A stretch of 64,000 nt of DNA from Kluyvera sp036759925. GTDB lineage: Bacteria > Pseudomonadota > Gammaproteobacteria > Enterobacterales > Enterobacteriaceae. Below, piece after piece: positions 50,934 to 59,836 of the stretch. The first letter of the stretch is position 1, and the number at the start of each line of letters is the position of its first letter. The position numbers were made by a program, and so were the translations under genes. The stretch lies in assembly GCF_036759925.1 (NCBI RefSeq), contig NZ_JAPKIB010000020.1:1-64000 (forward strand). Direction: 5' to 3'. The notes under the pieces were generated by a model. The model saw nothing but the letters and a program-made list of their open reading frames with translations. It was not told where the DNA came from and did not search any database.

Positions 50934-52622
50934 GTGAATATAAACGTCGCAGATTTGTTAAACGGGAATTACATCCTGTTATTATTCGTGGTATTAGCGC
51001 TGGGGCTTTGTCTTGGCAAATTACGTCTGGGCTCGATCCAACTCGGTAATTCCATTGGCGTTTTAGTGGTTTCTCTCCTATTAGGACAGCAACACTTCAG
51101 TATTAACACCGAAGCGCTGAATCTGGGCTTTATGCTGTTTATTTTCTGCGTCGGTGTAGAAGCCGGGCCGAACTTTTTTTCAATTTTCTTCCGCGACGGC
51201 AAAAATTATCTGATGCTCGGCCTGGTCATGGTCGGGAGCGCTCTGCTAATTGCATTAGGCCTCGGCAAGCTATTTGGCTGGGACATCGGCCTGACGGCCG
51301 GGATGCTCGCCGGCTCAATGACCTCCACCCCGGTACTGGTGGGCGCAGGCGATACGTTGCGCCACTCCGGCATGGAGGCGAGCCTGCTCGCGCAGGCACA
51401 GGATCACCTGAGCCTCGGCTATGCGCTGACCTACCTGATTGGTCTCGTCAGCCTGATTGTCGCGGCGCGTTACCTGCCTAAATTCCAGCACCAGGATCTG
51501 CAGACCAGCGCCCAGCAAATCGCCCGCGAGCGCGGTCTGGACACCGATTCCAACCGTAAAGTCTATCTGCCGGTTATCCGCGCCTATCGCGTAGGCCCGG
51601 AACTGGTGGCATGGGCCGACGGTAAAAATCTACGCGAGCTTGGCATCTACCGCCAGACCGGCTGCTACATCGAGCGTATCCGCCGTAACGGCATTCTCGC
51701 CAACCCTGACGGCGACGCCGTGCTGCAGATGGGCGATGAAATTTCGCTGGTAGGTTACCCGGATGCACACGCGCGTCTGGACCCTAGCTTCCGTAACGGC
51801 AAAGAGGTGTTCGACCGCGACCTGCTGGACATGCGCATCGTCACCGAAGAGATCGTGGTTAAAAACCACAATGTGGTCGGCCGCCGTCTGGCACAGCTGA
51901 AGCTGACCGACCACGGCTGCTTCCTTAACCGCGTAATCCGCAGCCAGATTGAAATGCCGATCGACGACAACATTGTGCTCAACAAGGGCGACGTGTTGCA
52001 GGTGAGCGGCGATGCCCGCCGCGTGAAAACCGTCGCTGACCGCATCGGCTTCGTCTCAATTCATAGCCAGGTTACCGACCTGCTGGCCTTCTGCGCCTTC
52101 TTTATCGTCGGCCTGATGATCGGCATGATCACCTTCCAGTTCAGCAACTTTAACTTCGGTATCGGTAACGCCGCCGGTCTGCTGTTTGCCGGTATCATGC
52201 TGGGCTTCCTGCGTGCCAACCATCCGACCTTCGGCTATATCCCGCAGGGGGCGCTGAACATGGTGAAAGAGTTTGGCCTGATGGTCTTTATGGCGGGCGT
52301 CGGCTTAAGCGCGGGTGGTGGCATCGGTAAGAGCCTCGGCGTGGTCGGCGGCCAAATGCTGGTGGCCGGTCTGTTGGTCAGCCTGATCCCAGTGGTGATT
52401 TGCTTCCTGTTCGGCGCCTACGTGTTGCGCATGAACCGCGCGCTGCTGTTCGGTGCCATCATGGGTGCACGCACCTGTGCTCCGGCGATGGAAATCATCA
52501 GCGATACGGCACGCAGCAACATTCCTGCGCTGGGCTATGCGGGCACCTACGCTATCGCCAACGTACTGCTAACCCTTGCCGGTACGCTGATTATCATCAT
52601 CTGGCCAGGGCTAGGCGGCTAG
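50934..52622 (+). CDS. ybjL: putative transporter YbjL (aspartate:alanine exchanger family)
   Basis: 562 residues, about the K-12 length, starting at GTG 50934. Two blocks of about five membrane helices (6-185 and 385-560) flank two RCK_C/TrkA_C regulatory domains (about 200-370), the AAE-family layout. Substrate unproven. Followed by rybB. Confidence 0.94.
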   Translation: MNINVADLLNGNYILLLFVVLALGLCLGKLRLGSIQLGNSIGVLVVSLLLGQQHFSINTEALNLGFMLFIFCVGVEAGPNFFSIFFRDGKNYLMLGLVMVGSALLIALGLGKLFGWDIGLTAGMLAGSMTSTPVLVGAGDTLRHSGMEASLLAQAQDHLSLGYALTYLIGLVSLIVAARYLPKFQHQDLQTSAQQIARERGLDTDSNRKVYLPVIRAYRVGPELVAWADGKNLRELGIYRQTGCYIERIRRNGILANPDGDAVLQMGDEISLVGYPDAHARLDPSFRNGKEVFDRDLLDMRIVTEEIVVKNHNVVGRRLAQLKLTDHGCFLNRVIRSQIEMPIDDNIVLNKGDVLQVSGDARRVKTVADRIGFVSIHSQVTDLLAFCAFFIVGLMIGMITFQFSNFNFGIGNAAGLLFAGIMLGFLRANHPTFGYIPQGALNMVKEFGLMVFMAGVGLSAGGGIGKSLGVVGGQMLVAGLLVSLIPVVICFLFGAYVLRMNRALLFGAIMGARTCAPAMEIISDTARSNIPALGYAGTYAIANVLLTLAGTLIIIIWPGLGG

Positions 52623-52672
52623 CCCTGCGCTGAGGGGAACAAAGAAAAGAAAAAAATTTTTTGCGCAACGCA

Positions 52673-52700
52673 GAACTTTTTATCAGGGTGCGAGTCTTAA
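52673..52700 (+). promoter_or_regulatory. sigma-E promoter of rybB
   Basis: GAACTT at 52673-52678, a 16-bp spacer and TCTTAA at 52695-52700 fit the sigma-E consensus (GGAACTT, TCTGA/TCTAA type). The RNA start follows five bases later. rybB is a known sigma-E target. Confidence 0.8.
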
Positions 52701-52705
52701 TTAGT

Positions 52706-52785
52706 GCCACTGCTTTTCTTTGATGTCCCCATTTTGTGGAGCCCATCAACCCCGCCATCTTTGGTTCAAGGTTGATGGGTTTTTT
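52706..52785 (+). ncRNA. rybB: RybB small regulatory RNA
   Basis: About 80 nt beginning GCCACTGCTTTTCTTTGATG. The first 16 nt are the omp-targeting seed, identical to the remembered E. coli/Salmonella RNA. It ends in a 10-bp terminator stem (CCCATCAACC / GGTTGATGGG, 52742-52751 with 52770-52779) and a T run. Hfq-dependent; it represses outer-membrane porin mRNAs under envelope stress. Located between ybjL and rcdA, as in K-12. Confidence 0.95.
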
Positions 52786-52925
52786 GTTGCCTGAATTTCA
52801 CATCCCCTTTAAAAATCAATCCGCTACACTCCTCGAAGCCATCACCACTTTGCCCCTTCGCTTGCATCCCCTCCCCCCTGTCCCATACTGCTAAGACACC
52901 CACTCAACATTCGAGGTGACTCATT

Positions 52926-53720
52926 TTGCTTGCAGGCAAAGTCGCCGTCATCTTCGGCGGCAGCGGTGCCATTGGGGGCGCGGTGGCGCTTGCCATGGCG
53001 CGGGAAGGGGCGCTGGTGCATCTGGCAGCACGTAACCAGCAGAAGCTCGATGCTACCGCTGAGCGCATTCGTTCAGAAGGTGGCGCGGTCAGTACCTTTA
53101 CCGTTGATGTGCTTGATGAGCAGGCAACCCAGCGGCGCGTGGCGCAGCTTGCGGAACAAACGCTGGGCATCGATATCGTGGTCAACGCTACCGGGTTTAT
53201 GCATCAGCAGGGCAAACATCTGGAACGTCTGTCGCTGGCAGAGTTTAAGCAAGGTATTGATCCTTTCCTCACCGCGCAGTTCATCATTGCCAAGTCAACG
53301 GCACCCTATATGGGCGGCAAGCGCGATAGCGTGATGCTGAACGTCGTCGCCCCGGCAGCGACCATGGCGATGCCGGGGCATCTGGGACATATCGTTGGCT
53401 GTGCAGGAATGGAGGCAATGGTCAGAGCGCTGGCAAGTGAACTGGGGCCGCGTAATATTCGGGTGCTAGGCGTACGGTCGCATGCTATCGAGGGGGCGGT
53501 CGAGGCAGGGTCTTATACCGGTGAACTGTTTGCTGAAAAAGCGCAGGCGATGTCGCTAACGGTCGATGAATGGTTAGGAGGCGCTGCACAGGGCACGATG
53601 CTTAAACGGCTGCCAACGCTTGAGCAAATCGCCGGGGTGATGACCTTTCTCGCCTCCAGCAGCGCAGGTGCTATAACGGCCACGGTGGTTAACGTGACCG
53701 CCGGAGCAACGCTTAGCTAG
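52926..53720 (+). CDS. short-chain dehydrogenase-like protein lacking the catalytic YxxxK
   Basis: 264 residues from TTG 52926, nine bases after GAGG. Rossmann motif GGSGAIGGAVA at 11-21 and an NATG motif at 87-90. At the place of the SDR catalytic motif YxxxK the sequence has His155 and Cys159 (HIVGCAG), and no serine stands where the catalytic Ser is expected (VAPAATMAMPG). It therefore probably works as a non-canonical enzyme or a binding protein. It is inserted, with the convergent GFA gene, between rybB and rcdA relative to K-12. Its stop overlaps the GFA stop by 4 bases. Confidence 0.8.
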   Translation: MLAGKVAVIFGGSGAIGGAVALAMAREGALVHLAARNQQKLDATAERIRSEGGAVSTFTVDVLDEQATQRRVAQLAEQTLGIDIVVNATGFMHQQGKHLERLSLAEFKQGIDPFLTAQFIIAKSTAPYMGGKRDSVMLNVVAPAATMAMPGHLGHIVGCAGMEAMVRALASELGPRNIRVLGVRSHAIEGAVEAGSYTGELFAEKAQAMSLTVDEWLGGAAQGTMLKRLPTLEQIAGVMTFLASSSAGAITATVVNVTAGATLS

Positions 53721-54109
53721 TTCCCATGTCCATCAGCAAACCGCGCCCGCCACCACTGCGGCTTCATATCTTCAAACGAGTGGTAGGCGGGTGCAAATCG
53801 CGCATCCTGGTTCTGGTCAAATACGCCGCTCAGCAGCGCAATAACCGGGCCATCGTCAATCGCCCCGAGCGAGCTGCCACAGCGCGGGCAGAAGGCGCGG
53901 CTGGATGCCTCGGAAGAGCGCCAGACCGCGGGCTTTCCGCCCTCCCCGGTCCATTGCACATCGTCGGCATCAAACTCCAGCCAGATAACTGACTGGGCAC
54001 CGGTATGCTTCTGGCAGAGATCGCAGGAGCAGCTGTGGGAAGCGCCAGGGTTAGCGGCGGTGAAGGTAATATGGCCGCACAGGCAGCCACCGGAAAGCAG
54101 GGTTGTCAT
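53717..54109 (-). CDS. GFA (glutathione-dependent formaldehyde-activating) family protein
   Basis: 130 residues with the zinc-binding cysteine pattern of the GFA/CENP-V fold: Cys9 and Cys11 (GCLCG), Cys27, Cys29 and Cys32 (CSCDLC), Cys74 and Cys77 (CPRC). Family members may handle S-hydroxymethylglutathione, but most single-domain bacterial forms have no proven activity. Convergent with the SDR gene, which may not be functionally related. Confidence 0.85.
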   Translation of the reverse strand: MTTLLSGGCLCGHITFTAANPGASHSCSCDLCQKHTGAQSVIWLEFDADDVQWTGEGGKPAVWRSSEASSRAFCPRCGSSLGAIDDGPVIALLSGVFDQNQDARFAPAYHSFEDMKPQWWRARFADGHGN

Positions 54110-54152
54110 CGCGAGATCTCCGTTTTGCGTTCTCGCTAAGCGTACACGCTTT

Positions 54153-54701
54153 TCAGGCGCTCTCCCCAGCGAGCCGCCCTACCATTTTTCGGATAGCGTC
54201 GCGGTTAAGCGGCTGGCGGTCGGTCACAAAATGCAGCGTCATGCCTTCAATAAAGGCATCCAGCGCACGGGCGGTTACCGGATCGAACCACTGTTCCAGG
54301 GTCTGCTGGCTGCGCTGCATCCAGCGTTGCATGACCGCTTTCATCGCAGGTGAACTGCTCGCTAGTGCATAGAATTGGTACATCAGGGTCATATTTTTCG
54401 GCGTAGTGACCTGGCTGCTGAAGATAAGCTCCGCCACCGCATCACAGGCATCGCGCGGCGTCCCTACATCATCAAAAAAGGCGGTGTACTCCTGCGACAT
54501 CCGCTCGGTAAAGGCGCTGAACGCTTCCCCCAGCAGGGCTTCAATGCCGTCGAAATAATAGGTCATCGAGCCGAGCGGCACGTCGGCACAGCTGGCAATT
54601 TTACGGTGCGTTACCGCGCTAATCCCGTGTGTGGCAATGGTCTCAAGCGTCGCATCCAGGATGCGCTCCCGGCGCAGTGGGTCATTCGGTCGGCGGGCCA
54701 T
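54153..54701 (-). CDS. rcdA: TetR-family regulator RcdA (YbjK)
   Basis: 182 residues from ATG 54701, which has AGGAG upstream; an in-frame ATG nine codons earlier is possible. N-terminal TetR helix-turn-helix (ILDATLETIATHGISAVTHRKIASCADVPLG is the domain, in two parts, about 14-44) and an all-helical ligand domain. In E. coli it activates csgD and controls stress genes. Divergent from ybjJ, with a palindromic operator between. Confidence 0.9.
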   Translation of the reverse strand: MARRPNDPLRRERILDATLETIATHGISAVTHRKIASCADVPLGSMTYYFDGIEALLGEAFSAFTERMSQEYTAFFDDVGTPRDACDAVAELIFSSQVTTPKNMTLMYQFYALASSSPAMKAVMQRWMQRSQQTLEQWFDPVTARALDAFIEGMTLHFVTDRQPLNRDAIRKMVGRLAGESA

Positions 54702-54721
54702 AATTCTCCTCTTTCTGGTTA

Positions 54722-54735
54722 TGTACAAATGTACA
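54722..54735. promoter_or_regulatory. probable RcdA operator
   Basis: TGTACA-AA-TGTACA, a near-perfect palindrome with 2-bp spacer, lies 21 bp before the rcdA start and between the divergent genes. TetR regulators commonly bind such sites in their own intergenic region; that RcdA binds it is inference. Confidence 0.5.
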
Positions 54736-54782
54736 CAAGCTTGCTAGTGTTGTCTGCACACTTTCCGACCCGACGCGAATGG

Positions 54783-55985
54783 ATGACAACGTTAACCTCC
54801 CGTAAAGCCCTACAATTACGCATGTGGGCGCTCTTTATGTTCTTCTTTTTACCCGGTTTACTCATGGCCTCCTGGGCCACACGAACCCCGGCAATCCGCG
54901 ATATTTTATCGCTCTCGACGGCAGAGATGGGCATCGTGCTGTTTGGCCTGTCGATTGGTTCGATGAGCGGCATCCTTTGTTCCGCGTTTCTGGTGAAACG
55001 ATTCGGGACCCGTAAGGTCATCCGTACCACCATGTCGTGTGCCGTCTTTGGCATGATGATTTTAAGCCTCGCGCTGCACTTCGGCTCCGCATGGATCTTC
55101 GCCATCGGGCTGGCTATTTTTGGCGCCAGCTTTGGCTCTGCCGAAGTGGCGATCAACGTCGAAGGCGCGGCGATTGAGCGTGAAATGAAAAAAACCGTGC
55201 TGCCAATGATGCACGGCTTTTACAGTTTCGGCACGTTAGTTGGCGCAGGCGTCGGTATGGCGGTCACCGCGTTTGGTTTACCGGCAATGTGGCACATTTT
55301 CGTGGCGGCGCTGATAGGCATTGCGCCAATCGCTATCGCCATTAAAGCCATTCCTGAAGGCACCGGCAAAAATGCGACGGAAGATACGCACCATCAGGAA
55401 AAAGGCGTGCCGTTCTGGCGCGATATGCAGCTGATGCTGATTGGCGTGGTGGTACTGGCAATGGCCTTCGCCGAAGGCTCCGCCAACGACTGGTTGCCGC
55501 TGCTGATGGTTGACGGCCACGGCTTTAGCCCTACCTCCGGCTCGCTGATTTACGCTGGCTTCACGCTGGGCATGACGGTCGGGCGCTTTACCGGCGGCTG
55601 GTTTATCGACCGCTACAGCCGTGTTACCGTGGTACGCGCCAGCGCGCTGATGGGTGCGCTGGGCATTGCCCTGATTATCTTTGTCGACAGCGCCTGGGTT
55701 GCCGGCGTGTCGGTTATTCTGTGGGGGCTTGGCGCATCGCTCGGCTTCCCGCTGACCATTTCCGCCGCCAGCGACACCGGCCCGGATGCCCCTACCCGTG
55801 TGAGCGTTGTCGCCACCACCGGGTATCTGGCCTTCCTGGTTGGCCCACCGCTGCTCGGCTTCCTCGGCGAACACTACGGCCTGCGCAGCGCGATGCTGGC
55901 CGTACTGGCGCTGGTTCTGATTGCCGCTCTGGTGGCGAAAGCGGTGGCAAAACCTGAGCCCCGCGTTGTAATGGAGAGTCACTGA
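54783..55985 (+). CDS. ybjJ: MFS transporter YbjJ
   Basis: 400 residues from ATG 54783 (MTTLTSRKALQLRMWALF), close to the K-12 length. The frame is open for 136 codons upstream, but that part runs antisense through rcdA and is not real. Twelve helices, with the family segments GLLMASWATRTPAIRD and GRFTGGWFIDRYSR. Substrate unknown. Its stop overlaps the ybjI start (TGATG). Confidence 0.92.
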   Translation: MTTLTSRKALQLRMWALFMFFFLPGLLMASWATRTPAIRDILSLSTAEMGIVLFGLSIGSMSGILCSAFLVKRFGTRKVIRTTMSCAVFGMMILSLALHFGSAWIFAIGLAIFGASFGSAEVAINVEGAAIEREMKKTVLPMMHGFYSFGTLVGAGVGMAVTAFGLPAMWHIFVAALIGIAPIAIAIKAIPEGTGKNATEDTHHQEKGVPFWRDMQLMLIGVVVLAMAFAEGSANDWLPLLMVDGHGFSPTSGSLIYAGFTLGMTVGRFTGGWFIDRYSRVTVVRASALMGALGIALIIFVDSAWVAGVSVILWGLGASLGFPLTISAASDTGPDAPTRVSVVATTGYLAFLVGPPLLGFLGEHYGLRSAMLAVLALVLIAALVAKAVAKPEPRVVMESH

Positions 55986-56797
55986 TGAGCGTTAAACTGA
56001 TCGCTGTCGACATGGATGGCACGTTCCTGAACGATAAAAAAACCTATAACCGCGAGCGCTTTCAGCAGCAATATCAGCAGATGAAAGCGCAGCAGATCCA
56101 CTTTGTGGTCGCTAGCGGCAACCAGTATTACCAGTTAGCCTCGTTCTTCCCGGAGATTGTGGACGAAATTGCCTTCGTCGCCGAAAACGGCGGCTGGGTG
56201 CGTGATGCCGGTGAAGACGTCTATAACTGCGCTATGCCGCGCGACCACGTCGATAAAATCGCCGCCTTCCTGCACACCCGCCCGGAAATTGAGATTATCG
56301 TCTGCGGTAAAAAGAGCGCCTACACGCTAAAAAGCTACGACCAAAGCTTCCACGATATTGCCGTACGCTACTACCACCGCCTGGAGTTGGTGGACAATTT
56401 CGATAAGCTCGATGACACCATCCTGAAGTTCGCGCTGAATATCCCGGACGAGAAAGTGCCGCAAATGCAAACGCTGCTCGACGAGAAGCTCGGCCATATG
56501 CTAACCGCCGTCACCACCGGCCACGGCAGTATCGACCTGATTATTCCAGGGGTACACAAGGCCAACGGCCTACGATTATTGCAGGAGCGCTGGGGCGTTA
56601 GCGATGATGAAGTCGTGGCCTTTGGCGACAGCGGCAACGATATTGAGATGGTGAAGCAGGCGGGCTACGGCTTTGCGATGGCTAACGCCAACGACGCGGT
56701 GAAAGCCGTAGCGGGCTATCATGCGCCGCACAACAATGAAGAAGGCGTGCTGGAGATCATTGATAAGGCGTTGAAGGGCGAAGCGCCGTTTGCTTGA
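55985..56797 (+). CDS. ybjI: HAD-family phosphatase YbjI
   Basis: 270 residues, Cof/HAD-IIB type. Motif I DMDGTFLND (about 8-16, nucleophile Asp8 and Asp10), motif IV GDSGNDIEM near 216-224, and a cap domain between. E. coli YbjI acts on FMN and some sugar phosphates in vitro. Coupled to ybjJ. Confidence 0.94.
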   Translation: MSVKLIAVDMDGTFLNDKKTYNRERFQQQYQQMKAQQIHFVVASGNQYYQLASFFPEIVDEIAFVAENGGWVRDAGEDVYNCAMPRDHVDKIAAFLHTRPEIEIIVCGKKSAYTLKSYDQSFHDIAVRYYHRLELVDNFDKLDDTILKFALNIPDEKVPQMQTLLDEKLGHMLTAVTTGHGSIDLIIPGVHKANGLRLLQERWGVSDDEVVAFGDSGNDIEMVKQAGYGFAMANANDAVKAVAGYHAPHNNEEGVLEIIDKALKGEAPFA

Positions 56798-56805
56798 TTG
56801 TGCCA

Positions 56806-56880
56806 ATCCCGGCGGCGCTTCGCTTGGCCGAGCTACGTGTTGGGTAGCCCGGACGAGGTGCGAAGCACCGACTCCGGGGT
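56806..56880. repeat. REP pair between ybjI and mdfA
   Basis: Two GC-rich imperfect palindromes (CCCGGCGGCGCTTCGCTTGG and GTAGCCCGGACGAGGTGCG with CGACTCCGGGG), related to those at 40.7 kb, between convergent genes. K-12 has the small gene ybjH in this interval; none is visible here. Confidence 0.65.
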
Positions 56881-56883
56881 TAT

Positions 56884-58119
56884 TTACTGCGGTTGCAGCC
56901 CGCTACCTACCGCTTTATCCCGCAGGAACATCGTCATCAGCCCCAGCCACAGCAGGCCGCCCGCCAGGTTAAACAGGCTGAACAGACCAATTCCGCCCAG
57001 CTCATAAAAATGCTTACTGAGCTCAATCCCCACCGTAAAGATCAGCATTTGCAGCATCCCCATCGCCGCAGAGACCGTGCCTTTACTCATATCGCTGGCG
57101 AACAGCGTCAGGCGCACCAGCCCGGCGTTGGCAAGACCAATCCCGAAGGCATAGAAGCTTAACCCAGCGGTCATCCATAAATAGGCATGGGATGACACCA
57201 CCGTCGCCGCTGCAGCCAGCACCAGACCAAACATAATCGGGTAACCCCCGGCGATAATCAGCGCACGTACCGTACGGCGTGAGGTCAGACGCGCCAGCAC
57301 CAGGTTACCGAGGATCAGCGCCCCGAAAATGGGCACCTGCAGAAGACCGTACTCATAGCTGCTGGCATGTTCGCCGCTGATGATAATCACCGGTGACTGA
57401 GCAATCCACGCCAACAGCGGCAGGCTGACGAAGCCCGTTGCCAGCGCACCGGCAACGAAACGCCCGTTTTTCAGCACTTCGCGGTAATCACGGCCCAGCG
57501 TTTTCAGCGACAGCGTTTCACCCATGCGGGTCGCCGTTTCCGGCATCGATTTAAACAGCCCAACGAAAGCAATCGCCGACAGCGCAGCGAAGAGCACAAA
57601 CATCCCTTCCCAGCGCGCCACGTGGATCCACGCCGCGCCCACCAGCGGCCCCAGCAGAGGCGCAATCAGCGCGACGTTCGCCATCAGCGCCGTAATTTTG
57701 ATACAGGTCGCCTCGTCGAACGACTCCTGAATTGCCGCATAGCCCACCGCGCCAATAAAGCACAAGCTCACTCCCTGCAAGAAACGCAGGAACGTAAACT
57801 GCTCAATATTGTTCACCAGCAGCGTGGCAAGACAGGTGACGATAAACCAGATAACGCCGGTCAGCATCACCGGTCGGCGGCCAATACGGTCCGAAAGCGG
57901 CCCAAGCAGCCATTGCAGGAACATACCCCCTGCCAGATACGCGGTCATTGAGGTCGGTACCCACTCGTTGCCTGCGTTAAATTCTTTGACGACAGCAAGC
58001 ATGCCCGGCTGGATCATATCGTTGCCGATATAGGTGGAAAATTCGTAGAGCACGAGGCAAAGCGGGAACAAAATTGCCTTACGCCCTAAGCGTTTCCGGG
58101 AAGAAGAGGAAGTATCCAT
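56884..58119 (-). CDS. mdfA: MFS multidrug efflux transporter MdfA
   Basis: 411 residues from ATG 58119 (MDTSSSSRKRLGRK), which aligns with K-12 MdfA end to end; two earlier in-frame ATGs exist. Twelve helices. Key residues seen: Glu26 and Asp34 in LYEFSTYIGNDMIQPG, and Arg112 in FTFLRFLQG. Proton-driven export of cationic and neutral drugs (chloramphenicol type) and Na+/K+ exchange. Divergent from ybjG. Confidence 0.95.
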   Translation of the reverse strand: MDTSSSSRKRLGRKAILFPLCLVLYEFSTYIGNDMIQPGMLAVVKEFNAGNEWVPTSMTAYLAGGMFLQWLLGPLSDRIGRRPVMLTGVIWFIVTCLATLLVNNIEQFTFLRFLQGVSLCFIGAVGYAAIQESFDEATCIKITALMANVALIAPLLGPLVGAAWIHVARWEGMFVLFAALSAIAFVGLFKSMPETATRMGETLSLKTLGRDYREVLKNGRFVAGALATGFVSLPLLAWIAQSPVIIISGEHASSYEYGLLQVPIFGALILGNLVLARLTSRRTVRALIIAGGYPIMFGLVLAAAATVVSSHAYLWMTAGLSFYAFGIGLANAGLVRLTLFASDMSKGTVSAAMGMLQMLIFTVGIELSKHFYELGGIGLFSLFNLAGGLLWLGLMTMFLRDKAVGSGLQPQ

Positions 58120-58219
58120 GTGGCTCGCATCTATCATAAAAACGCGCAAGTTTAATCAATGCGCAGTAGTGGTGATAGTTAATTATCACGCAGCTTAACG
58201 ATTTCGCACAAATTGATGC

Positions 58220-58254
58220 TGTTAAGATTGGCTTAAGGTAGCGGGCGCTATACT
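58220..58254 (+). promoter_or_regulatory. PhoP-type promoter candidate for ybjG
   Basis: TGTTAA-N5-GCTTAA (58220-58225, 58231-58236) has PhoP-box phase. A 12-bp spacer leads to TATACT at 58249-58254, a 5/6 match to -10. This would give a leader of about 130 nt. ybjG is listed in the PhoP regulon of E. coli to my memory. Confidence 0.55.
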
Positions 58255-58391
58255 CTACGCCACTTAATGCAGAACCTTAATTTCAGACACTTGTACGCCG
58301 ATAGCGTGATTCAGACAATACCGCTTTACGGTCCAGGATTGGCTTTTTAAGGTGGCTGTCATAAAACCGTCATTTGCGAAACCGGAACGTT

Positions 58392-59000
58392 ATGCTGGAA
58401 AATCTTAACCACTCGCTGTTTTTGCTGATCAACGCAACCCCAGCGTCTTCACCTTGGGCGATTTCATTCGCCACCTTTGTTGCTCAGGATCTGATCCTGA
58501 TAGTCCCCCTACTCGCCGCGGCCATGTGGCTGTGGGGAGCGCGTAAGCAGGTTCAGGCGCAGCGCCATCTGGTGATTAAAGTCGCGTTAGCCATCGCCGT
58601 CAGCCTCGCGCTGTCGTGGATAATTGGTCAACTGTTCCCGCATGAACGTCCGTTCGTTGAGAACATCGGTCACACCTTCCTGAACCATGCACCGGATAAC
58701 TCCTTCCCAAGCGACCACGGCACGGTGATCTTCACCTTTGCGCTGGCGTTTTTGTTCTGGCATCGCCTGTGGTCCGGTCTGGTGCTGATGGTGGTCGGCG
58801 TCGCGATTGCCTGGTCCCGCGTCTATCTCGGCGTGCATTGGCCGATGGACATGCTCGGCGGATTCCTGAGCGGCCTTATCGGCTGCATGGTGTCGCAAAT
58901 GCTGTGGCAGTTTATTGGCGCCACCGTCTACCCACGCCTGCAGCAGCTGTACCGCGTGATCTTCTCGGTGCCGATTCGTAAAGGCTGGGTGCGTGACTAG
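58392..59000 (+). CDS. ybjG: undecaprenyl-diphosphatase YbjG
   Basis: 202 residues from ATG 58392 (MLENLNHSLF), chosen to match K-12; an in-frame start six codons upstream is not supported. PAP2 phosphatase motifs: HERPF, PSDHG, and SRVYLGVHWPMD, with catalytic His in the last two. Five to six helices. Recycles the lipid carrier C55-PP for cell-wall synthesis and gives bacitracin tolerance. Confidence 0.95.
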   Translation: MLENLNHSLFLLINATPASSPWAISFATFVAQDLILIVPLLAAAMWLWGARKQVQAQRHLVIKVALAIAVSLALSWIIGQLFPHERPFVENIGHTFLNHAPDNSFPSDHGTVIFTFALAFLFWHRLWSGLVLMVVGVAIAWSRVYLGVHWPMDMLGGFLSGLIGCMVSQMLWQFIGATVYPRLQQLYRVIFSVPIRKGWVRD

Positions 59001-59031
59001 ACCTGCGCTCGCAGGTAAAATAACGCGTTGA

Positions 59032-59055
59032 CCCCGGCATCCTTGCCGGGGCATT
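59032..59055 (+). terminator. hairpin after ybjG
   Basis: An 8-bp perfect stem (CCCCGGCA / TGCCGGGG) with a 4-nt loop and a weak T tail. It lies 16 bp before the deoR ATG, so it may also affect deoR translation. Confidence 0.6.
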
Positions 59056-59070
59056 TCCGCTAGAGGAACT

Positions 59071-59829
59071 ATGGAAACACGACGCGACGAGCGAATGGGT
59101 CAACTGATTCAGGCACTGAAACGTAGCGATAAGCTACATCTCAAAGAAGCGGCAGCTCTGCTTGGCGTTTCTGAAATGACGATTCGTCGCGATCTTAACA
59201 GCGAAAGCGGGCCCGTCGTACTGCTCGGCGGCTACGTCGTGCTGGAGCCGCGTAGCGTTCCTCACTATCTGCTAAGCGACCAGAAAACCCGTCTGGTTGA
59301 AGAAAAAAAGCGAGCGGCGCGCCACGCGGCAGCGCTGTTGAAACCGCATCAGATGGCCTTTTTCGACTGCGGCACCACCACGCCATGGATTATCGACGCC
59401 ATTGATAACGACCTGCCGTTTACCGCCGTCTGTTACTCCCTAAACACTTTTTTAGCCTTGCAGGATAAACCCAACTGTCGTCCCATTCTCTGCGGCGGCG
59501 AATTCCACGCCAGCAATGCTATTTTCAAACCACTGAGCGAGCAGGACACGCTCTCGCATCTCTGCCCGGACATCGCCTTCTATTCCGCAGCCGGCATCGA
59601 TATTGAAATGGGGGCAACCTGTTTTAATCTTGAGGAACTGCCGGTGAAGCACTGGGCGATGCGCCAGGCGCGCTATCATGTGCTGGTGGCGGATCACAGC
59701 AAATTTGGCAAAGTGCGCCCGGCCCGTATGGGTGACCTGACGTGCTTTGATGTGATTGCCAGCGACATCTGCCCGGATGATGAGCTGGTGGCGCTGGCAA
59801 AACAGCAGCAAATTTCGCTGCTGTATTAG
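59071..59829 (+). CDS. deoR: deoxyribose operon repressor DeoR
   Basis: 252 residues, as in K-12. N-terminal DeoR helix-turn-helix (AALLGVSEMTIRRDL, about 29-43) and a C-terminal sugar-phosphate sensor of ribose-5-phosphate isomerase-like fold. Represses nucleoside catabolism genes (deoCABD) and responds to deoxyribose-5-phosphate. Convergent with dacC, 7 bp apart. Confidence 0.96.
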   Translation: METRRDERMGQLIQALKRSDKLHLKEAAALLGVSEMTIRRDLNSESGPVVLLGGYVVLEPRSVPHYLLSDQKTRLVEEKKRAARHAAALLKPHQMAFFDCGTTTPWIIDAIDNDLPFTAVCYSLNTFLALQDKPNCRPILCGGEFHASNAIFKPLSEQDTLSHLCPDIAFYSAAGIDIEMGATCFNLEELPVKHWAMRQARYHVLVADHSKFGKVRPARMGDLTCFDVIASDICPDDELVALAKQQQISLLY

Positions 59830-59836
59830 CGGGATA

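Noticed and set aside
50934..52622. Antisense open frames over ybjL as extra genes
   Set aside because: Short shadows in a strongly coding region with no start context or family features.
54375..54782. 136-codon N-terminal extension of ybjJ
   Set aside because: Runs antisense through rcdA and the intergenic operator; the family length and N-terminus fit the ATG at 54783.
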